Shown here: piece after piece, positions 1 to 10,006 of the stretch
Layout: each line of letters opens with the position of its first letter
Numbering within the stretch: the stretch's first letter is position 1
NCBI RefSeq assembly: GCF_000266885.1
Contig: NC_018020.1
Location: forward strand, 1,550,001-1,614,000
DNA length: 64,000 nt
From: Turneriella parva DSM 21527
Lineage (GTDB): Bacteria > Spirochaetota > Leptospiria > Turneriellales > Turneriellaceae
Direction of reading: 5' to 3'
Made by a program: the position numbers and the translations under genes
The notes under the pieces: model-generated
Databases searched by the model: none
The model's input: only the letters and a program-made list of their open reading frames with translations
What the model was told of the DNA's origin: nothing

Positions 1-1
1 G

Positions 2-121
2 CGGGTTTTCGTGACGCACGGCGAACCCGTAGCAGCAGATGACCTGCGGCGCCGCCTGATCGACAAATTCGGCTGGCACGCGATGGTGCCCGACCTTGGT
101 CAATTAGTAGAGTTAGCCTAA
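2..121 (+). CDS. C-terminal end of an MBL-fold/beta-CASP-type nuclease (partial)
   Basis: The reading frame is open from base 2 to a TAA at 119-121, giving the last 39 residues of a protein that begins outside the window. The stretch VFVTHGEP followed by a short helix (LRRRLIDKFGW) and a final strand ending in LGQLVELA matches the tail of RNA-metabolising metallo-beta-lactamases, where a V-x-H-G-E motif supplies a late conserved histidine. The likely role is an RNA-processing or MBL-fold hydrolase. The metal-binding HxHxDH core is not in the window, so the subfamily cannot be named. Confidence 0.55.
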   Translation, partial: RVFVTHGEPVAADDLRRRLIDKFGWHAMVPDLGQLVELA

Positions 122-127
122 AAGTAC

Positions 128-172
128 GCTGCACATTCCACAGGGCGCCTTGCGCCCTGTGGAATGTGCAGC
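128..172. terminator. 21-bp perfect hairpin after the MBL-fold gene
   Basis: Arms 128-148 and 152-172 are perfect reverse complements separated by three bases. The hairpin starts 6 bases after the stop codon of the upstream gene. There is no long T run after it, so it would be an atypical intrinsic terminator. A second smaller hairpin (178-185 with 190-197) follows before the bactofilin gene. Confidence 0.6.
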
Positions 173-241
173 CCATTTGCCAGCCGCCAGGCTGGCAGTG
201 AATTTCAAATGACGGCGCACGTCAAAAATATACCGTAGCCC

Positions 242-700
242 ATGGCTCTCGTTAAAAGCTCACAAGAAATTACCAACTCGACGATCGGGGCGAACTCGTA
301 TTTTACAGGTCGATTCTATATCAACGGCAGCCTCAAGATCGACGGCAAGTTCGAAGGCCGTGCGCTACAGGCAGACCAGCTCTATATCGGCACCACTGGC
401 AAGGTGAAAACCAGCGTCGCGGCAAACTCGGTTTTCGTTGAAGGCGTCATCATCGGCAACATCGCAGCAAAGAGCCGCGTGATGCTTCTGCCCACAGCGA
501 AAATATTCGGCGATATCAAAACACCTGAGCTGATTATCCAGAATGGTGTTATTCTCGAAGGCCGCTGCGTGATTGCAAACGACCTCAAAGCTTCGGCCAA
601 AGATGTTATCGAAGCAGAATACCTCAAAGACAATCTCAATGAGAATATGCTTTTCCCCAAAAGTGCTCGCACCGAAAAAGACAAAGCCGACGCCCGCTGA
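242..700 (+). CDS. Bactofilin-family cytoskeletal protein
   Basis: This 152-residue protein has the size and composition of bactofilins (DUF583). A short polar N-terminus is followed from about residue 12 to 115 by a run of short beta strands with regular glycine and hydrophobic spacing (for example FYINGSLKIDGKFEG, VFVEGVIIGNIAAKS, IFGDIKTPELII), which forms the right-handed beta-helix that polymerises without nucleotide. The C-terminus is charged and probably disordered. Bactofilins scaffold cell-wall enzymes and shape the cell body, including helical shape in spirochaetes. It lies directly upstream of pdxA in the same frame, separated by two stop codons, so the two may be co-transcribed. 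Confidence 0.88.
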   Translation: MALVKSSQEITNSTIGANSYFTGRFYINGSLKIDGKFEGRALQADQLYIGTTGKVKTSVAANSVFVEGVIIGNIAAKSRVMLLPTAKIFGDIKTPELIIQNGVILEGRCVIANDLKASAKDVIEAEYLKDNLNENMLFPKSARTEKDKADAR

Positions 701-721
701 CTTTCTTAGGGTTTCTCTCTC

Positions 722-1771
722 ATCGCTTCTTCTGTACCACAGCCCCCGGTAATCGTTTCGCAGGGTGACGCCGCGGGTGCCGGTTGGCACGCGTTTAAAG
801 AAATAATCGCCGGCTATAGCAAAGCACTAGGGCCGCAATCGCAGGCCCGTTATAGCCCCCGGCGTCTCGTCGTCGTCGGCGATACTTTTGAGAGTGACCG
901 GGCTTTCATCGAGAAATACTTTCACACAATACCGTATACCGCGAAAATCGATGCGATCGACACTGTTCTGGCTGACAGAAAAATCAAAAAACCGCTTTTT
1001 CTAAACGTCGCAGCCGGTAAGGCGATCGAACCTGGCAAAGGCAACTCGCTGGTTGCGCTACGGTCATGGCATGCCTTTCAAAAGGCGCTGAAGATATTTC
1101 ACGCGCACCCATCGGCAGCCTTCGTCACGTTACCGGTTTCGAAAGAGCTCATCATGAAAGCTGGTGTGGATTTTAATGGCCATACGGGTGAACTCGCAAC
1201 GGCATTCGGCACGCGCGTGTTCATGTGTATGTACCACAAGAAGTTCTCGGTGATACCCCTCACGGAGCATATTCCGCTGGCATTGGTGCCGCGTAAGCTC
1301 TATGAAGTGAATATTACAGAGCTCGCTTCGGCGCTTCGCCAATTCAGGGCGATATTCAAACCGGCCGGCAAAACGGCCTGGTGTGGGGTGAATCCTCATT
1401 GTGGTGAAAATGGTCGCATCGGCAACGAAGAAGAGTTTGTCGTGCGTTCAATCGATACACTCGCCAGGCAAGGCGTCGTGGTTGAGGGACCGGTGTCTGC
1501 CGACGCGGTTTTTACGAAACATGTGATCTCGCAATATTCCCTTGTGTTGGCGAACTACCATGACCAGGGCCTGATACCGTTTAAGGCGCTTGCCGGTATG
1601 GCGGGCGTAAACACGACACTCGGCCTGCCGCGGCTTCGTGTTTCGCCCGACCACGGCACAGCATTTTCGCAGACGGCTGCAAAACAGGTAGACATCACAG
1701 GGGTGCTCGCGAGTTTGCGGTTTGCATTTGATCACGCATTAACATGGCAACAGGCATCGCAACCTCATTAG
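722..1771 (+). CDS. pdxA: 4-hydroxythreonine-4-phosphate dehydrogenase PdxA (non-canonical start)
   Basis: PdxA oxidises 4-phosphohydroxy-L-threonine in pyridoxal phosphate synthesis. Family motifs are present in order: VSQGDAAGAGW near the N-terminus, GHTGELA (substrate-binding His-Thr), then three probable metal-ligand histidines in TEHIPL, NPHCGENG and NYHDQG, and LRVSPDHGTAF near the end. The frame is open from 710 to 1771, and the N-terminal motif begins at about 749, yet there is no in-frame ATG, GTG or TTG between the stop at 707-709 and that motif. I placed the start at ATC 722, ten bases after a weak AGGG; this is a guess. The first ATG in frame (1154) would delete about 40% of the enzyme. 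The 3' end overlaps the next gene by 28 bases. Confidence 0.85.
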   Translation: MASSVPQPPVIVSQGDAAGAGWHAFKEIIAGYSKALGPQSQARYSPRRLVVVGDTFESDRAFIEKYFHTIPYTAKIDAIDTVLADRKIKKPLFLNVAAGKAIEPGKGNSLVALRSWHAFQKALKIFHAHPSAAFVTLPVSKELIMKAGVDFNGHTGELATAFGTRVFMCMYHKKFSVIPLTEHIPLALVPRKLYEVNITELASALRQFRAIFKPAGKTAWCGVNPHCGENGRIGNEEEFVVRSIDTLARQGVVVEGPVSADAVFTKHVISQYSLVLANYHDQGLIPFKALAGMAGVNTTLGLPRLRVSPDHGTAFSQTAAKQVDITGVLASLRFAFDHALTWQQASQPH

Positions 1772-2100
1772 CTCTCGGCGCACTCGCGCTCATTCTGCTG
1801 ACATTTCGTACAGGGCTGCCGCTCAGCCGCAAGATTCTCGGTTGGCTGACGCTTTGCGGTCTTGCATATTTCTATTCAGCTGAGCTGATGATTGCGTACA
1901 AGACAGTGAGTGGTGGTGAGTACAAGACAATTGCAAAAGAGTTTGCATCTACCCTGCAGATCGCGCTGCCCGCGCTCGCATTTGCCATGCTCGCAGTCGC
2001 CTTCTTGGTCTCTTCGGCATTCGACGCGGGCAAAATTATGCTGTTTCTTTTCCTGATTTTTCTGGCCGCAACTGCGGTGAAAATTGCGTACCTTATTTGA
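1744..2100 (+). CDS. Small four-helix membrane protein of unknown function
   Basis: The 118-residue product is strongly hydrophobic, with probable membrane segments at about residues 5-22, 29-48, 70-92 and 97-117 and a short polar loop (KTVSGGEYKT) between the second and third. It starts inside the 3' end of pdxA and ends with its stop codon directly abutting the stop codon of the convergent dgt gene (2101). I recognise no family. Overlap with pdxA suggests translational coupling, but there is no evidence of a role in vitamin B6 metabolism. Confidence 0.65.
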   Translation: MATGIATSLALGALALILLTFRTGLPLSRKILGWLTLCGLAYFYSAELMIAYKTVSGGEYKTIAKEFASTLQIALPALAFAMLAVAFLVSSAFDAGKIMLFLFLIFLAATAVKIAYLI

Positions 2101-3216
2101 CTAGCGGGCGTGCGCACCGAGAATTTCGGTGTTCCAATGCAGCGCGTAGCGATCGGTCATGCCTGCGATAAAGTCGGCGACGACGCGCTCGACCCCCATA
2201 GTCTCTATGCGCTCATGGTAGTCCGCCGGCAGCATCTTCGGGTCACGAATCACAAAATCAAAGATGCGCGAAATAATATGATTCGCGCGCTCGTTCATGC
2301 GCACCACATCGGCGTGCCGGTAAAGGTTGCGAAACAGAAATTTCTTCAGGTCTTTGACCTGCGCATCCATTTTATCTGAGAAAGCGATCAGTGGTTTAGC
2401 GCGCTCGTCGGCATTATAGCGCAATACGTCTTCAAACGTATCGAGGTTCGCCGCGGCGATATTTTGCCTCGATGCTTCAATGAGATTCGAGACCATGCCG
2501 TTAATGATCTCGCGTATGGTGGCCCGAATCTGAATCTTCGGCTTAATGCCCGGATAACGCTCGCCGACGATCTTGTAGTTCTCATGCCAGAGCTTCACCT
2601 CGCTCAGCTGTTGCAGTGTGAGGTGCCCGCTCTCGAGGCCGTCGTCGATGTCATGGTTATTGTACGCGATCTCATCGCACATATCGACAATGATTGCCTC
2701 CAGGCAGTGACCATGCGAAACTTTGCCCGCCGCATCTTTGGGCAGACTGCTGTGTTTCTGCAAACTGGCGAGCGTGCCCCGGGTCAGGTTCAAGCCCGTG
2801 AAGTTCGGGTAACGCTCTTCGAGAGTGGTGACGATGCGCAGCGTCTGTTCGTTATGGTCAAAGCCGCCGAGTTCGCGCATCTTCTCATGCAGTGCGCGTT
2901 CGCCGGCATGGCCGAACGGCGGGTGACCCAGGTCATGTGCGAGAGCGACTGTTTCGGTCAGGTCTTCGTTCAGGCCCAGCACACGCGCTACCGTACGCGC
3001 AATCTGAGAGACTTCGATCGAGTGTGTGAGGCGCGTGCGAAAGTTGTCGCCGAGGTGGTTCACAAAGACCTGAGTTTTGTACTCAAGGCGGCGAAAGTAT
3101 TTCGAGTGCACGACCCGGTCACGGTCGCGCTGAAACTCGTTTCTGAGAGGGTGGCTCTCTTCTGCAAACTGGCGGCTTTCGAAATACTCTCCCTGTGCGG
3201 CCAGCGGTGATGTCAT
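2101..3216 (-). CDS. dgt: Deoxyguanosinetriphosphate triphosphohydrolase-like protein (dNTPase)
   Basis: This 371-residue HD-domain enzyme hydrolyses dNTPs to deoxynucleoside and triphosphate, controlling the dNTP pool. The family signature runs from RDRDRVVHSKYFRRLEYKTQV near residue 31, through metal ligands H65 (RLTHSIEV) and H94-D95 (LAHDLGHPPFGHAGE), to D181 in VDMCDEIAYNNHD. The C-terminal half contains the usual helical region. The start codon lies ten bases from a 46-bp perfect palindrome shared with the divergent gene at 3281, with no obvious SD. Length is typical of the class without C-terminal extensions. Confidence 0.92.
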   Translation of the reverse strand: MTSPLAAQGEYFESRQFAEESHPLRNEFQRDRDRVVHSKYFRRLEYKTQVFVNHLGDNFRTRLTHSIEVSQIARTVARVLGLNEDLTETVALAHDLGHPPFGHAGERALHEKMRELGGFDHNEQTLRIVTTLEERYPNFTGLNLTRGTLASLQKHSSLPKDAAGKVSHGHCLEAIIVDMCDEIAYNNHDIDDGLESGHLTLQQLSEVKLWHENYKIVGERYPGIKPKIQIRATIREIINGMVSNLIEASRQNIAAANLDTFEDVLRYNADERAKPLIAFSDKMDAQVKDLKKFLFRNLYRHADVVRMNERANHIISRIFDFVIRDPKMLPADYHERIETMGVERVVADFIAGMTDRYALHWNTEILGAHAR

Positions 3217-3225
3217 GCTAAAGTA

Positions 3226-3271
3226 TCGACATCCGTTGCCCCCGAATTAATTCGGGGGCAACGGATGTCGA
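3226..3271. promoter_or_regulatory. 46-bp perfect palindrome between divergent starts
   Basis: Positions 3226-3246 are the exact reverse complement of 3251-3271, and the central TTAA is itself symmetric, so the whole 46 bp reads identically on both strands. It fills most of the 64-bp gap between the start codons of dgt (minus) and the SseB-like gene (plus). Because both genes read away from it, it is not a terminator of either. It may be an operator or a hairpin in both 5' leaders. Confidence 0.7.
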
Positions 3272-3280
3272 CAATTATCC

Positions 3281-3712
3281 ATGGATCAGCCAGATTTCAT
3301 AGTTCTTGCCAGAGATACCTTTAACGAAGATGGTACCGTAAACATCGAGAATGGCGACAAGCTCTGGTCGGCTTTGTTTAAACTGCCCGAATGGAACTTT
3401 CTGATGACGATGACCAGTTTCGTCAATAAATCCCCCTCGGCGCAAATGATCGACGGCAAGGTCTGGTATCTTGTGTTTACCGACACCGAAAAGTTGCAGG
3501 CATATGCGACGCGCAACCAGAACCTCGACCCTGACGGCAAGGCGCTCTTCATCACCATGACTCCCGAAGCGGCGGTACGTTTTGCGCAGGGCTCGCTCGG
3601 CACGACGGTTTACGGTTTTCGTTTTAATGAAGCGGCCGAACATGGCTGGTTCTCGCCGCTCGAGAATCTGGTGAAGTTTCCCGATTATCTGCGTGAAAAG
3701 GGTTTGCTTTGA
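3281..3712 (+). CDS. SseB-like domain protein (tentative)
   Basis: The 143-residue soluble protein has no signal peptide. The arrangement VWYLVFTDTEKLQAYATRNQ followed by ALFITMTPEAAVRFA resembles the SseB N-terminal-like fold found in many small bacterial proteins of unclear function, in which a strand ending in FT(D/S) precedes a helix. I assign it only on that pattern. It is divergent from dgt, and its start lies nine bases from the long palindrome without a recognisable SD. No function can be inferred from the neighbours. Confidence 0.5.
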   Translation: MDQPDFIVLARDTFNEDGTVNIENGDKLWSALFKLPEWNFLMTMTSFVNKSPSAQMIDGKVWYLVFTDTEKLQAYATRNQNLDPDGKALFITMTPEAAVRFAQGSLGTTVYGFRFNEAAEHGWFSPLENLVKFPDYLREKGLL

Positions 3713-3793
3713 GTGCCAGAATATCGTTCGCCTCGCCATGCCTATTCTGGGTGTTATTCTTGACTGCCGACCGCGCCCGGCAATTGGTGAGCG

Positions 3794-5083
3794 ATGAAGC
3801 AATTTTCAGCGCTCGCGGCCCTGGTTGCCGCTTTTCTCATGATAACGCAATCGACCTTTGCATGGTCGAACCACTACCTGTTTAACCGTGCGGCGCTTGA
3901 GGCGCTGCCCGAGCTGGCGTCAGCACCAAAAGTTAAGGTCGAACGCCTCGAAGATTTTCTGCTGAAAGAACAGGCAAGCCTTGCTGCTGCGCTCGACCAG
4001 ATCGAGGCAGAAGCGAAAGAGGCTTTTCCGAAGGCTGCACCGCGACCCAATGCGCTAGCGTTCCGGGGCGGCGATGCCTCAAACATTCGCGCCAATTTCT
4101 TGCGGGCCATTCGTGTGAACCCCGGCACACCCCTGGGGTATTTTCTGCAGCAGGTTCCGGGCCAACCTCTCGCCGGCAAAAAATCAGACCCGAATACGGT
4201 AAGCATTTTCGGCGAAAAAGACCTAAAGCGCAAGTACAACTTCTACGACGTCAAGATTGGGCAGGCCGTTTCGCCGGTCGAGGTCGTCGCAACAGCGGGC
4301 GATGAACCCGATTTTGGCCTCGACATCAACCTCTTCGAAGACAACGATTCTGAATTTGGCAAACAATACGGTTTCGGCAAGCAATCGTTTGGCAACCCAA
4401 AGCTCTATTATGGCACCCAGGCGCCATTTCACATCGGTTATTACCACGAATCGGGAATCATTTTTCTCGCAGCCGGATTTCTAAAGCGTACGTATCCTCA
4501 GTACAGGGTGCATCAATTTTTGAACCTTGCACGGCACGCTTTCAAAACCGGCCACCCCTATTGGGGTTACCGCTTTCTCGGCTGGGGCCTGCACTACGTC
4601 GGTGACCTGACGCAACCCTACCACGCGCGCGTGCTGCCCAACTATGGCACCATGGGCATGCTGTGGATCAACACCAAGGCGATGATTGGCTTTGACGGCG
4701 CAAAGAATGACGCGATCGACCGCATTACCGCCCGCCACACGCAGATTGAAGAATACCACTACAGTGTGCTGGCAGAAGCCTACCGCACGAAGAACCTGGA
4801 ACACCCCATGTTGAAGGCGGTCACGGCGATCGACAAAGACCAGACGTATGGACCATTTGATGCAAACTACATTATCAAGAAACTGACAGATGAAAGTTAC
4901 GAGGTCTCGGACAGCGTCGACACGCTGATCGACGAATCGAATTTGCTCAAGGGTTTTTCAGAAGGTAACCTGCTGCCTGAAGCGAACCAGAAATCGCTCG
5001 CCGAACTCGACAAGGTCATCACTACCCACATGGGCGGTGTCGGTGCGCACCTGCGCAATTACGTAAGGGCAGGGTTAAAGTAA
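3794..5083 (+). CDS. Exported zinc-dependent phospholipase C/S1-P1 nuclease superfamily protein
   Basis: The N-terminus (MKQFSALAALVAAFLMITQS...FAW) is a signal peptide whose predicted cleavage leaves Trp as the first mature residue, followed by SNHYLFN. In this superfamily the mature N-terminal Trp is itself a zinc ligand. The second signature, GLHYVGDLTQPYHA at about residue 270, supplies the His-x3-Asp and His ligands seen in zinc phospholipases C (HYLGDxxQPxHA). The 429-residue length exceeds the bacterial PLC norm (about 250-280), with a long insert between the two halves. The substrate is unknown: lipid headgroups and nucleic acids are both possible. A second member of the superfamily, more clearly a nuclease, is at 34709. 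Confidence 0.72.
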   Translation: MKQFSALAALVAAFLMITQSTFAWSNHYLFNRAALEALPELASAPKVKVERLEDFLLKEQASLAAALDQIEAEAKEAFPKAAPRPNALAFRGGDASNIRANFLRAIRVNPGTPLGYFLQQVPGQPLAGKKSDPNTVSIFGEKDLKRKYNFYDVKIGQAVSPVEVVATAGDEPDFGLDINLFEDNDSEFGKQYGFGKQSFGNPKLYYGTQAPFHIGYYHESGIIFLAAGFLKRTYPQYRVHQFLNLARHAFKTGHPYWGYRFLGWGLHYVGDLTQPYHARVLPNYGTMGMLWINTKAMIGFDGAKNDAIDRITARHTQIEEYHYSVLAEAYRTKNLEHPMLKAVTAIDKDQTYGPFDANYIIKKLTDESYEVSDSVDTLIDESNLLKGFSEGNLLPEANQKSLAELDKVITTHMGGVGAHLRNYVRAGLK

Positions 5084-5084
5084 G

Positions 5085-5168
5085 GCGCGCTTCGAGCGCC
5101 TCCAAAGCGGAGACTCAGCTGCGCTTCGTCACAGCGCGCGGCACCTGAGGTGCTCGAAGGGCCGCGCG
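5085..5168. other. Multi-stem structured element between convergent genes
   Basis: Between the exported phospholipase-like gene and gyrB, outer arms (5085-5097 and 5152-5167) pair as GCTCGAAG/CTTCGAGC plus a GC block with a small bulge, and inner hairpins occur at 5100-5112 and 5141-5153. The internal hairpin at 5100-5112 matches 12 of 13 bases of one at 61054-61066 in another convergent gap. It may act as a bidirectional terminator or belong to a dispersed structured repeat. Confidence 0.45.
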
Positions 5169-5171
5169 GTC

Positions 5172-7184
<2,013 letters not shown>

Positions 7185-7203
7185 TCAGGCCACTCTGCGG
7201 TCT

Positions 7204-7218
7204 CGACATATTATGTCG
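7204..7218 (-). promoter_or_regulatory. Palindrome over a candidate gyrB -10 element
   Basis: CGACATA-T-TATGTCG is a perfect 7+1+7 palindrome. On the minus strand it contains CATAAT/TAATAT, plausible as a -10 box for gyrB, but no convincing -35 is seen at the right distance. A regulator bound here would block the promoter. Confidence 0.35.
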
Positions 7219-7652
7219 CCTGAATAAAGGAGGGAGTTAAGGTTACGCCTTGGTTTAGGGCAAACGGCCGCGTTTAGCCTACTTGACTGATAGCGAGCGA
7301 TTCCACTCCGCTCTTTTTGCATATGAGTCTCGTTCCATAACATCGCAGCCTGCCCGATGCCTCAAACAGAAGGACGGCTGATTTATGAATTATGTGCAAC
7401 CGAGTTCTGTGGGCTTTGTAATGACCACGAACCTGACAGCATAGAAATCTGGGCGCCAGCTTCGGAGACATAGTGCCCAATCCACCTCGATCAAGGGCTA
7501 TTTCTCATACTTACCCAATCCAATTGAGGTGTACGGCTTTTTTAGGGCTGAAAGTGGCCGAGGTCATGGCCTTGTCCAGATAATCGGAACAACTTTGTGC
7601 GCGCGTACAGGTCTGCGGGGGTCTGTCTATCAGCTTTGGAATTTCGGAACTA
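7219..7652. other. Gene-poor region upstream of gyrB
   Basis: Apart from the gyrB leader, I find no convincing coding frame, tRNA or repeat here. Short open frames on both strands lack SD sites, family motifs and regular codon bias. The composition is less GC-biased at third positions than in the neighbouring genes. It may be eroded former coding sequence. Confidence 0.4.
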
Positions 7653-8117
7653 CTACTTCTCTCGCTTCGCTTTATCTTCAAATCGGAAAGTATGCTCGAC
7701 GTACTTTGTGACTGGCGGCTCAGGAAAACGCCATTCGGCAATTTTGGTAACCACACAGCTCTCGAATTGTTGAGCAGCAAAATCTGAAAGTACAATCTCG
7801 GGAGCAATTGTCCGCCCCGAAGTCGAAATTTGCCAATCTACACGTAGCTTCCCCGTTTGTTTCGCGGGATTCGCAGCCAAATAGGTCTTGTAGCATGCCT
7901 GAACTTCGGGATAGCCCTTGAGCACGCGATTCTTGACCGGGCCGGCGAGGTATGGGTCAGCTTGCTTCTTGTCGGCGGTCCCGCTTGTCTGCGCGCGCTG
8001 TAACAATTCAACGATCTGTGCGTTTTGCCGGCGGTTTTCGAAGAAGAGAAAGGCAGCAACCGCGACGGCTAGAGCCGCAGCCGCATAAAGCAGGGTCGTA
8101 TTCTGTTCAACTTTCAT
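7653..8117 (-). CDS. Membrane-anchored AgmX/PglI C-terminal-domain protein
   Basis: The 154-residue protein starts with one membrane segment (about residues 8-27, TLLYAAAALAVAVAAFLFF) and a polar linker. Its C-terminal 90 residues match the AgmX/PglI C-terminal pattern: PEVQACYKTYL, a strand pair around GKLRVDWQISTSGRTIAPEIV, a second cysteine in FESCVVTKIAEWRFPEPP, and a final beta strand. The two cysteines could form a disulphide in the periplasm. Such TonB-like domains occur in gliding-motility and envelope proteins, but the function is generally unknown. The upstream neighbour is the FG-GAP lipoprotein on the same strand, with a 209-bp gap. Confidence 0.65.
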   Translation of the reverse strand: MKVEQNTTLLYAAAALAVAVAAFLFFENRRQNAQIVELLQRAQTSGTADKKQADPYLAGPVKNRVLKGYPEVQACYKTYLAANPAKQTGKLRVDWQISTSGRTIAPEIVLSDFAAQQFESCVVTKIAEWRFPEPPVTKYVEHTFRFEDKAKREK

Positions 8118-8326
8118 AGTGGTGCATTTCCTTAGTTGGGAGTTGCCATGTCTTGCAGATGGATTTCCATTGCAAGGATCGCGTCACTTGTCACGCCTAA
8201 CCAAAATCCCGACGCGGCAGGTAATGAGAGCAGAACGCCTTGCCCGCAGCGATATGAGCGGTAATCGCGCATTTCACCACCGAGATCCCTCAAATATGCA
8301 ATGCTGTCGGGTTGCCGTAGCTTCGA

Positions 8327-9613
8327 TCATTGCAGCTTGAAGATATATACCGCACCGGCGCTGGCGGCACCGTTAACACCCGACGCGCTGCCATCTGTAT
8401 TTGTGATCGTTGTCTGGTTTGAAGCTTCCTGATGCGCACCCACGACCACGGTTGAACCAGATGCCGCAACCGAGTAGCCAAGGGAATCAGATGCTTCAGC
8501 GTTGGACGCCTTTAGAAATGCATCTTGCACCCAGTCGCCCGACGCCTCGCGTTTGAAGACATAAACAGCTCCCGAGCCGGTAGTGCTGTTGTTTGCGGAT
8601 GCCGCACCGTCATTATTGTCGATCGTCGTTTGATTTGCATCTTCATTGCGTGCTCCCACAACTACAGTCGAGCCCGAAATAGCAGCGGATTCACCTAAAC
8701 CGTCACCCGCCTCTGCGTTCGACGCCTTGAGGTACGCATCTTGCACCCAATCGCCCGAGGCCTCACGCTTAAAGATATAGGCAGCCCCGGAAGCAGAAGC
8801 GCTTATGTCCGCAGAAGCTGCCCCGTCGGCATTCGTAATGGTCGTCTGGTTTGAACGCTCACTAGGCGCAGTAACAACCACAGTTGCGCCAGAGATAGCA
8901 ACAGCCCAGCCAAATGAGCTGCCTATCCCAGCGTTGGATGCCTTTAGGTACGCATCTTGCACCCAGTCGCCCGAGGTATCGCGCTTGAACACATATACCG
9001 CGCCGGAGCCTGATGTGCCGTTGACACCCGACGCACTGCCGTCTGTATTCGTGATCGTTGTCTGGTTGGAGTCCTCGTCACGCGCGCCTACAACCACAGT
9101 CGAGCCAGAGATTGCGACGGAAAAACCAAAGTAGTCGCCCGCCTCTGCGTTCGATGCCTTTAGATATGCATCCTGCACCCAGTTGCCAGAAGTTTCGCGC
9201 TTGAAAATATAAACAGCACCCGCGTTCGACGCACTATTGTCAGCAGATGCCGTACCGTCCGTATTGGTGATAGTGGTCTGATTCGAATCGTCCTCTATTG
9301 CGCCGACAACTACGGTCGATCCTGAGATAGCGACGGCAGTACCAAACCAATCACCGGCCTCTGCGTTAGACGCTTTGAGGTATGCATCTTGGACCCAGAT
9401 GCCGGATGTATCTCTCTGGAAGACATAGGCAGCACCCGAATTGCCAGCACTGTCGTCGGCAGTTGCGGTGCTGTCGGTATTAGTAATCGTGGTCTGGTTG
9501 GAATCCTCGTTGCGCACACCCACGACGACCGTCGAGCCAGACACCGCAACAGCAAGGCCGAAGTTATCATTCGCCCCCGGGTTTGACGCCTTTAGGTATG
9601 CATCTTGCACCCA
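8327..9613 (-). repeat. Six in-frame tandem repeats, period about 216 bp
   Basis: The codons for the WVQDAYLKAS motif recur near 8520, 8735, 8950, 9165, 9380 and 9597, at 213- or 216-bp spacing, always in frame. The similarity is high enough for recombination to change copy number. Confidence 0.85.
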
Positions 9614-10006
9614 AGCGGGCGTAGTGCTTGTCGAACTAGCGCAATTCAGTGCAACGCTCGTGATATTTGCACTTGCGACGTTGCCCGCATCGCTCGCATT
9701 CTGAAAAAAGCAAATTTGGCTGTTGGGATTTGACTTGATGCTAACCTGATAAGCGCTGCCACTTGCAAGACTCGTCGCGAAGCTGAAGCTACCGTTGGCT
9801 GTGAGCGTCAAGTCATCAGCTCCATTGTTCTGCAGCACGACCGTGCCCGTAAGGCCAGATGCGGTGCCACCAACCGTAAAGGTGGTGGCGCTAGCGGAAG
9901 AGCCCGAAGTCGCAGAATCGCCAGAACCTGATGAACTACAGGCGGTAGGGGCAAAATTTATGAGTGTTACGGCTGCTAGTATAGCAATGCGTCGTGTGGC
10001 GTGCAT
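8327..10006 (-). CDS. Lipoprotein with six FG-GAP-type repeats
   Basis: The 559-residue product has a lipoprotein signal peptide with lipobox Cys at residue 23 (FAPTAC), a Ser/Gly/Ala linker, a small beta domain (about 42-122, TFTVGGTASGLTGTV...) and six repeats of about 72 residues from residue 132 to the end. Each repeat begins WVQDAYLKASN and continues with FGxxVAISGSTVVVGA, then an EDSNQTTITNTDG-like segment and a GAVYVFKR strand. FG-GAP repeats build beta-propellers that bind cations or ligands, so this is probably a surface-exposed binding or structural protein. Six very similar copies suggest recent tandem duplication. No partner gene is evident. Confidence 0.85.
   Translation of the reverse strand: MHATRRIAILAAVTLINFAPTACSSSGSGDSATSGSSASATTFTVGGTASGLTGTVVLQNNGADDLTLTANGSFSFATSLASGSAYQVSIKSNPNSQICFFQNASDAGNVASANITSVALNCASSTSTTPAWVQDAYLKASNPGANDNFGLAVAVSGSTVVVGVRNEDSNQTTITNTDSTATADDSAGNSGAAYVFQRDTSGIWVQDAYLKASNAEAGDWFGTAVAISGSTVVVGAIEDDSNQTTITNTDGTASADNSASNAGAVYIFKRETSGNWVQDAYLKASNAEAGDYFGFSVAISGSTVVVGARDEDSNQTTITNTDGSASGVNGTSGSGAVYVFKRDTSGDWVQDAYLKASNAGIGSSFGWAVAISGATVVVTAPSERSNQTTITNADGAASADISASASGAAYIFKREASGDWVQDAYLKASNAEAGDGLGESAAISGSTVVVGARNEDANQTTIDNNDGAASANNSTTGSGAVYVFKREASGDWVQDAFLKASNAEASDSLGYSVAASGSTVVVGAHQEASNQTTITNTDGSASGVNGAASAGAVYIFKLQ

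Noticed and set aside
2464-3210. 248-codon plus-strand frame opposite dgt
   Set aside because: Antisense of a conserved HD enzyme; no independent support.
7274-7480. 68-codon minus-strand frame in the gap upstream of gyrB
   Set aside because: No SD, no family, irregular codon use; kept only as part of a gene-poor region.
8327-9613. CRISPR-like array suggested by regular spacing
   Set aside because: The period of about 216 bp is coding and in frame; these are protein repeats.
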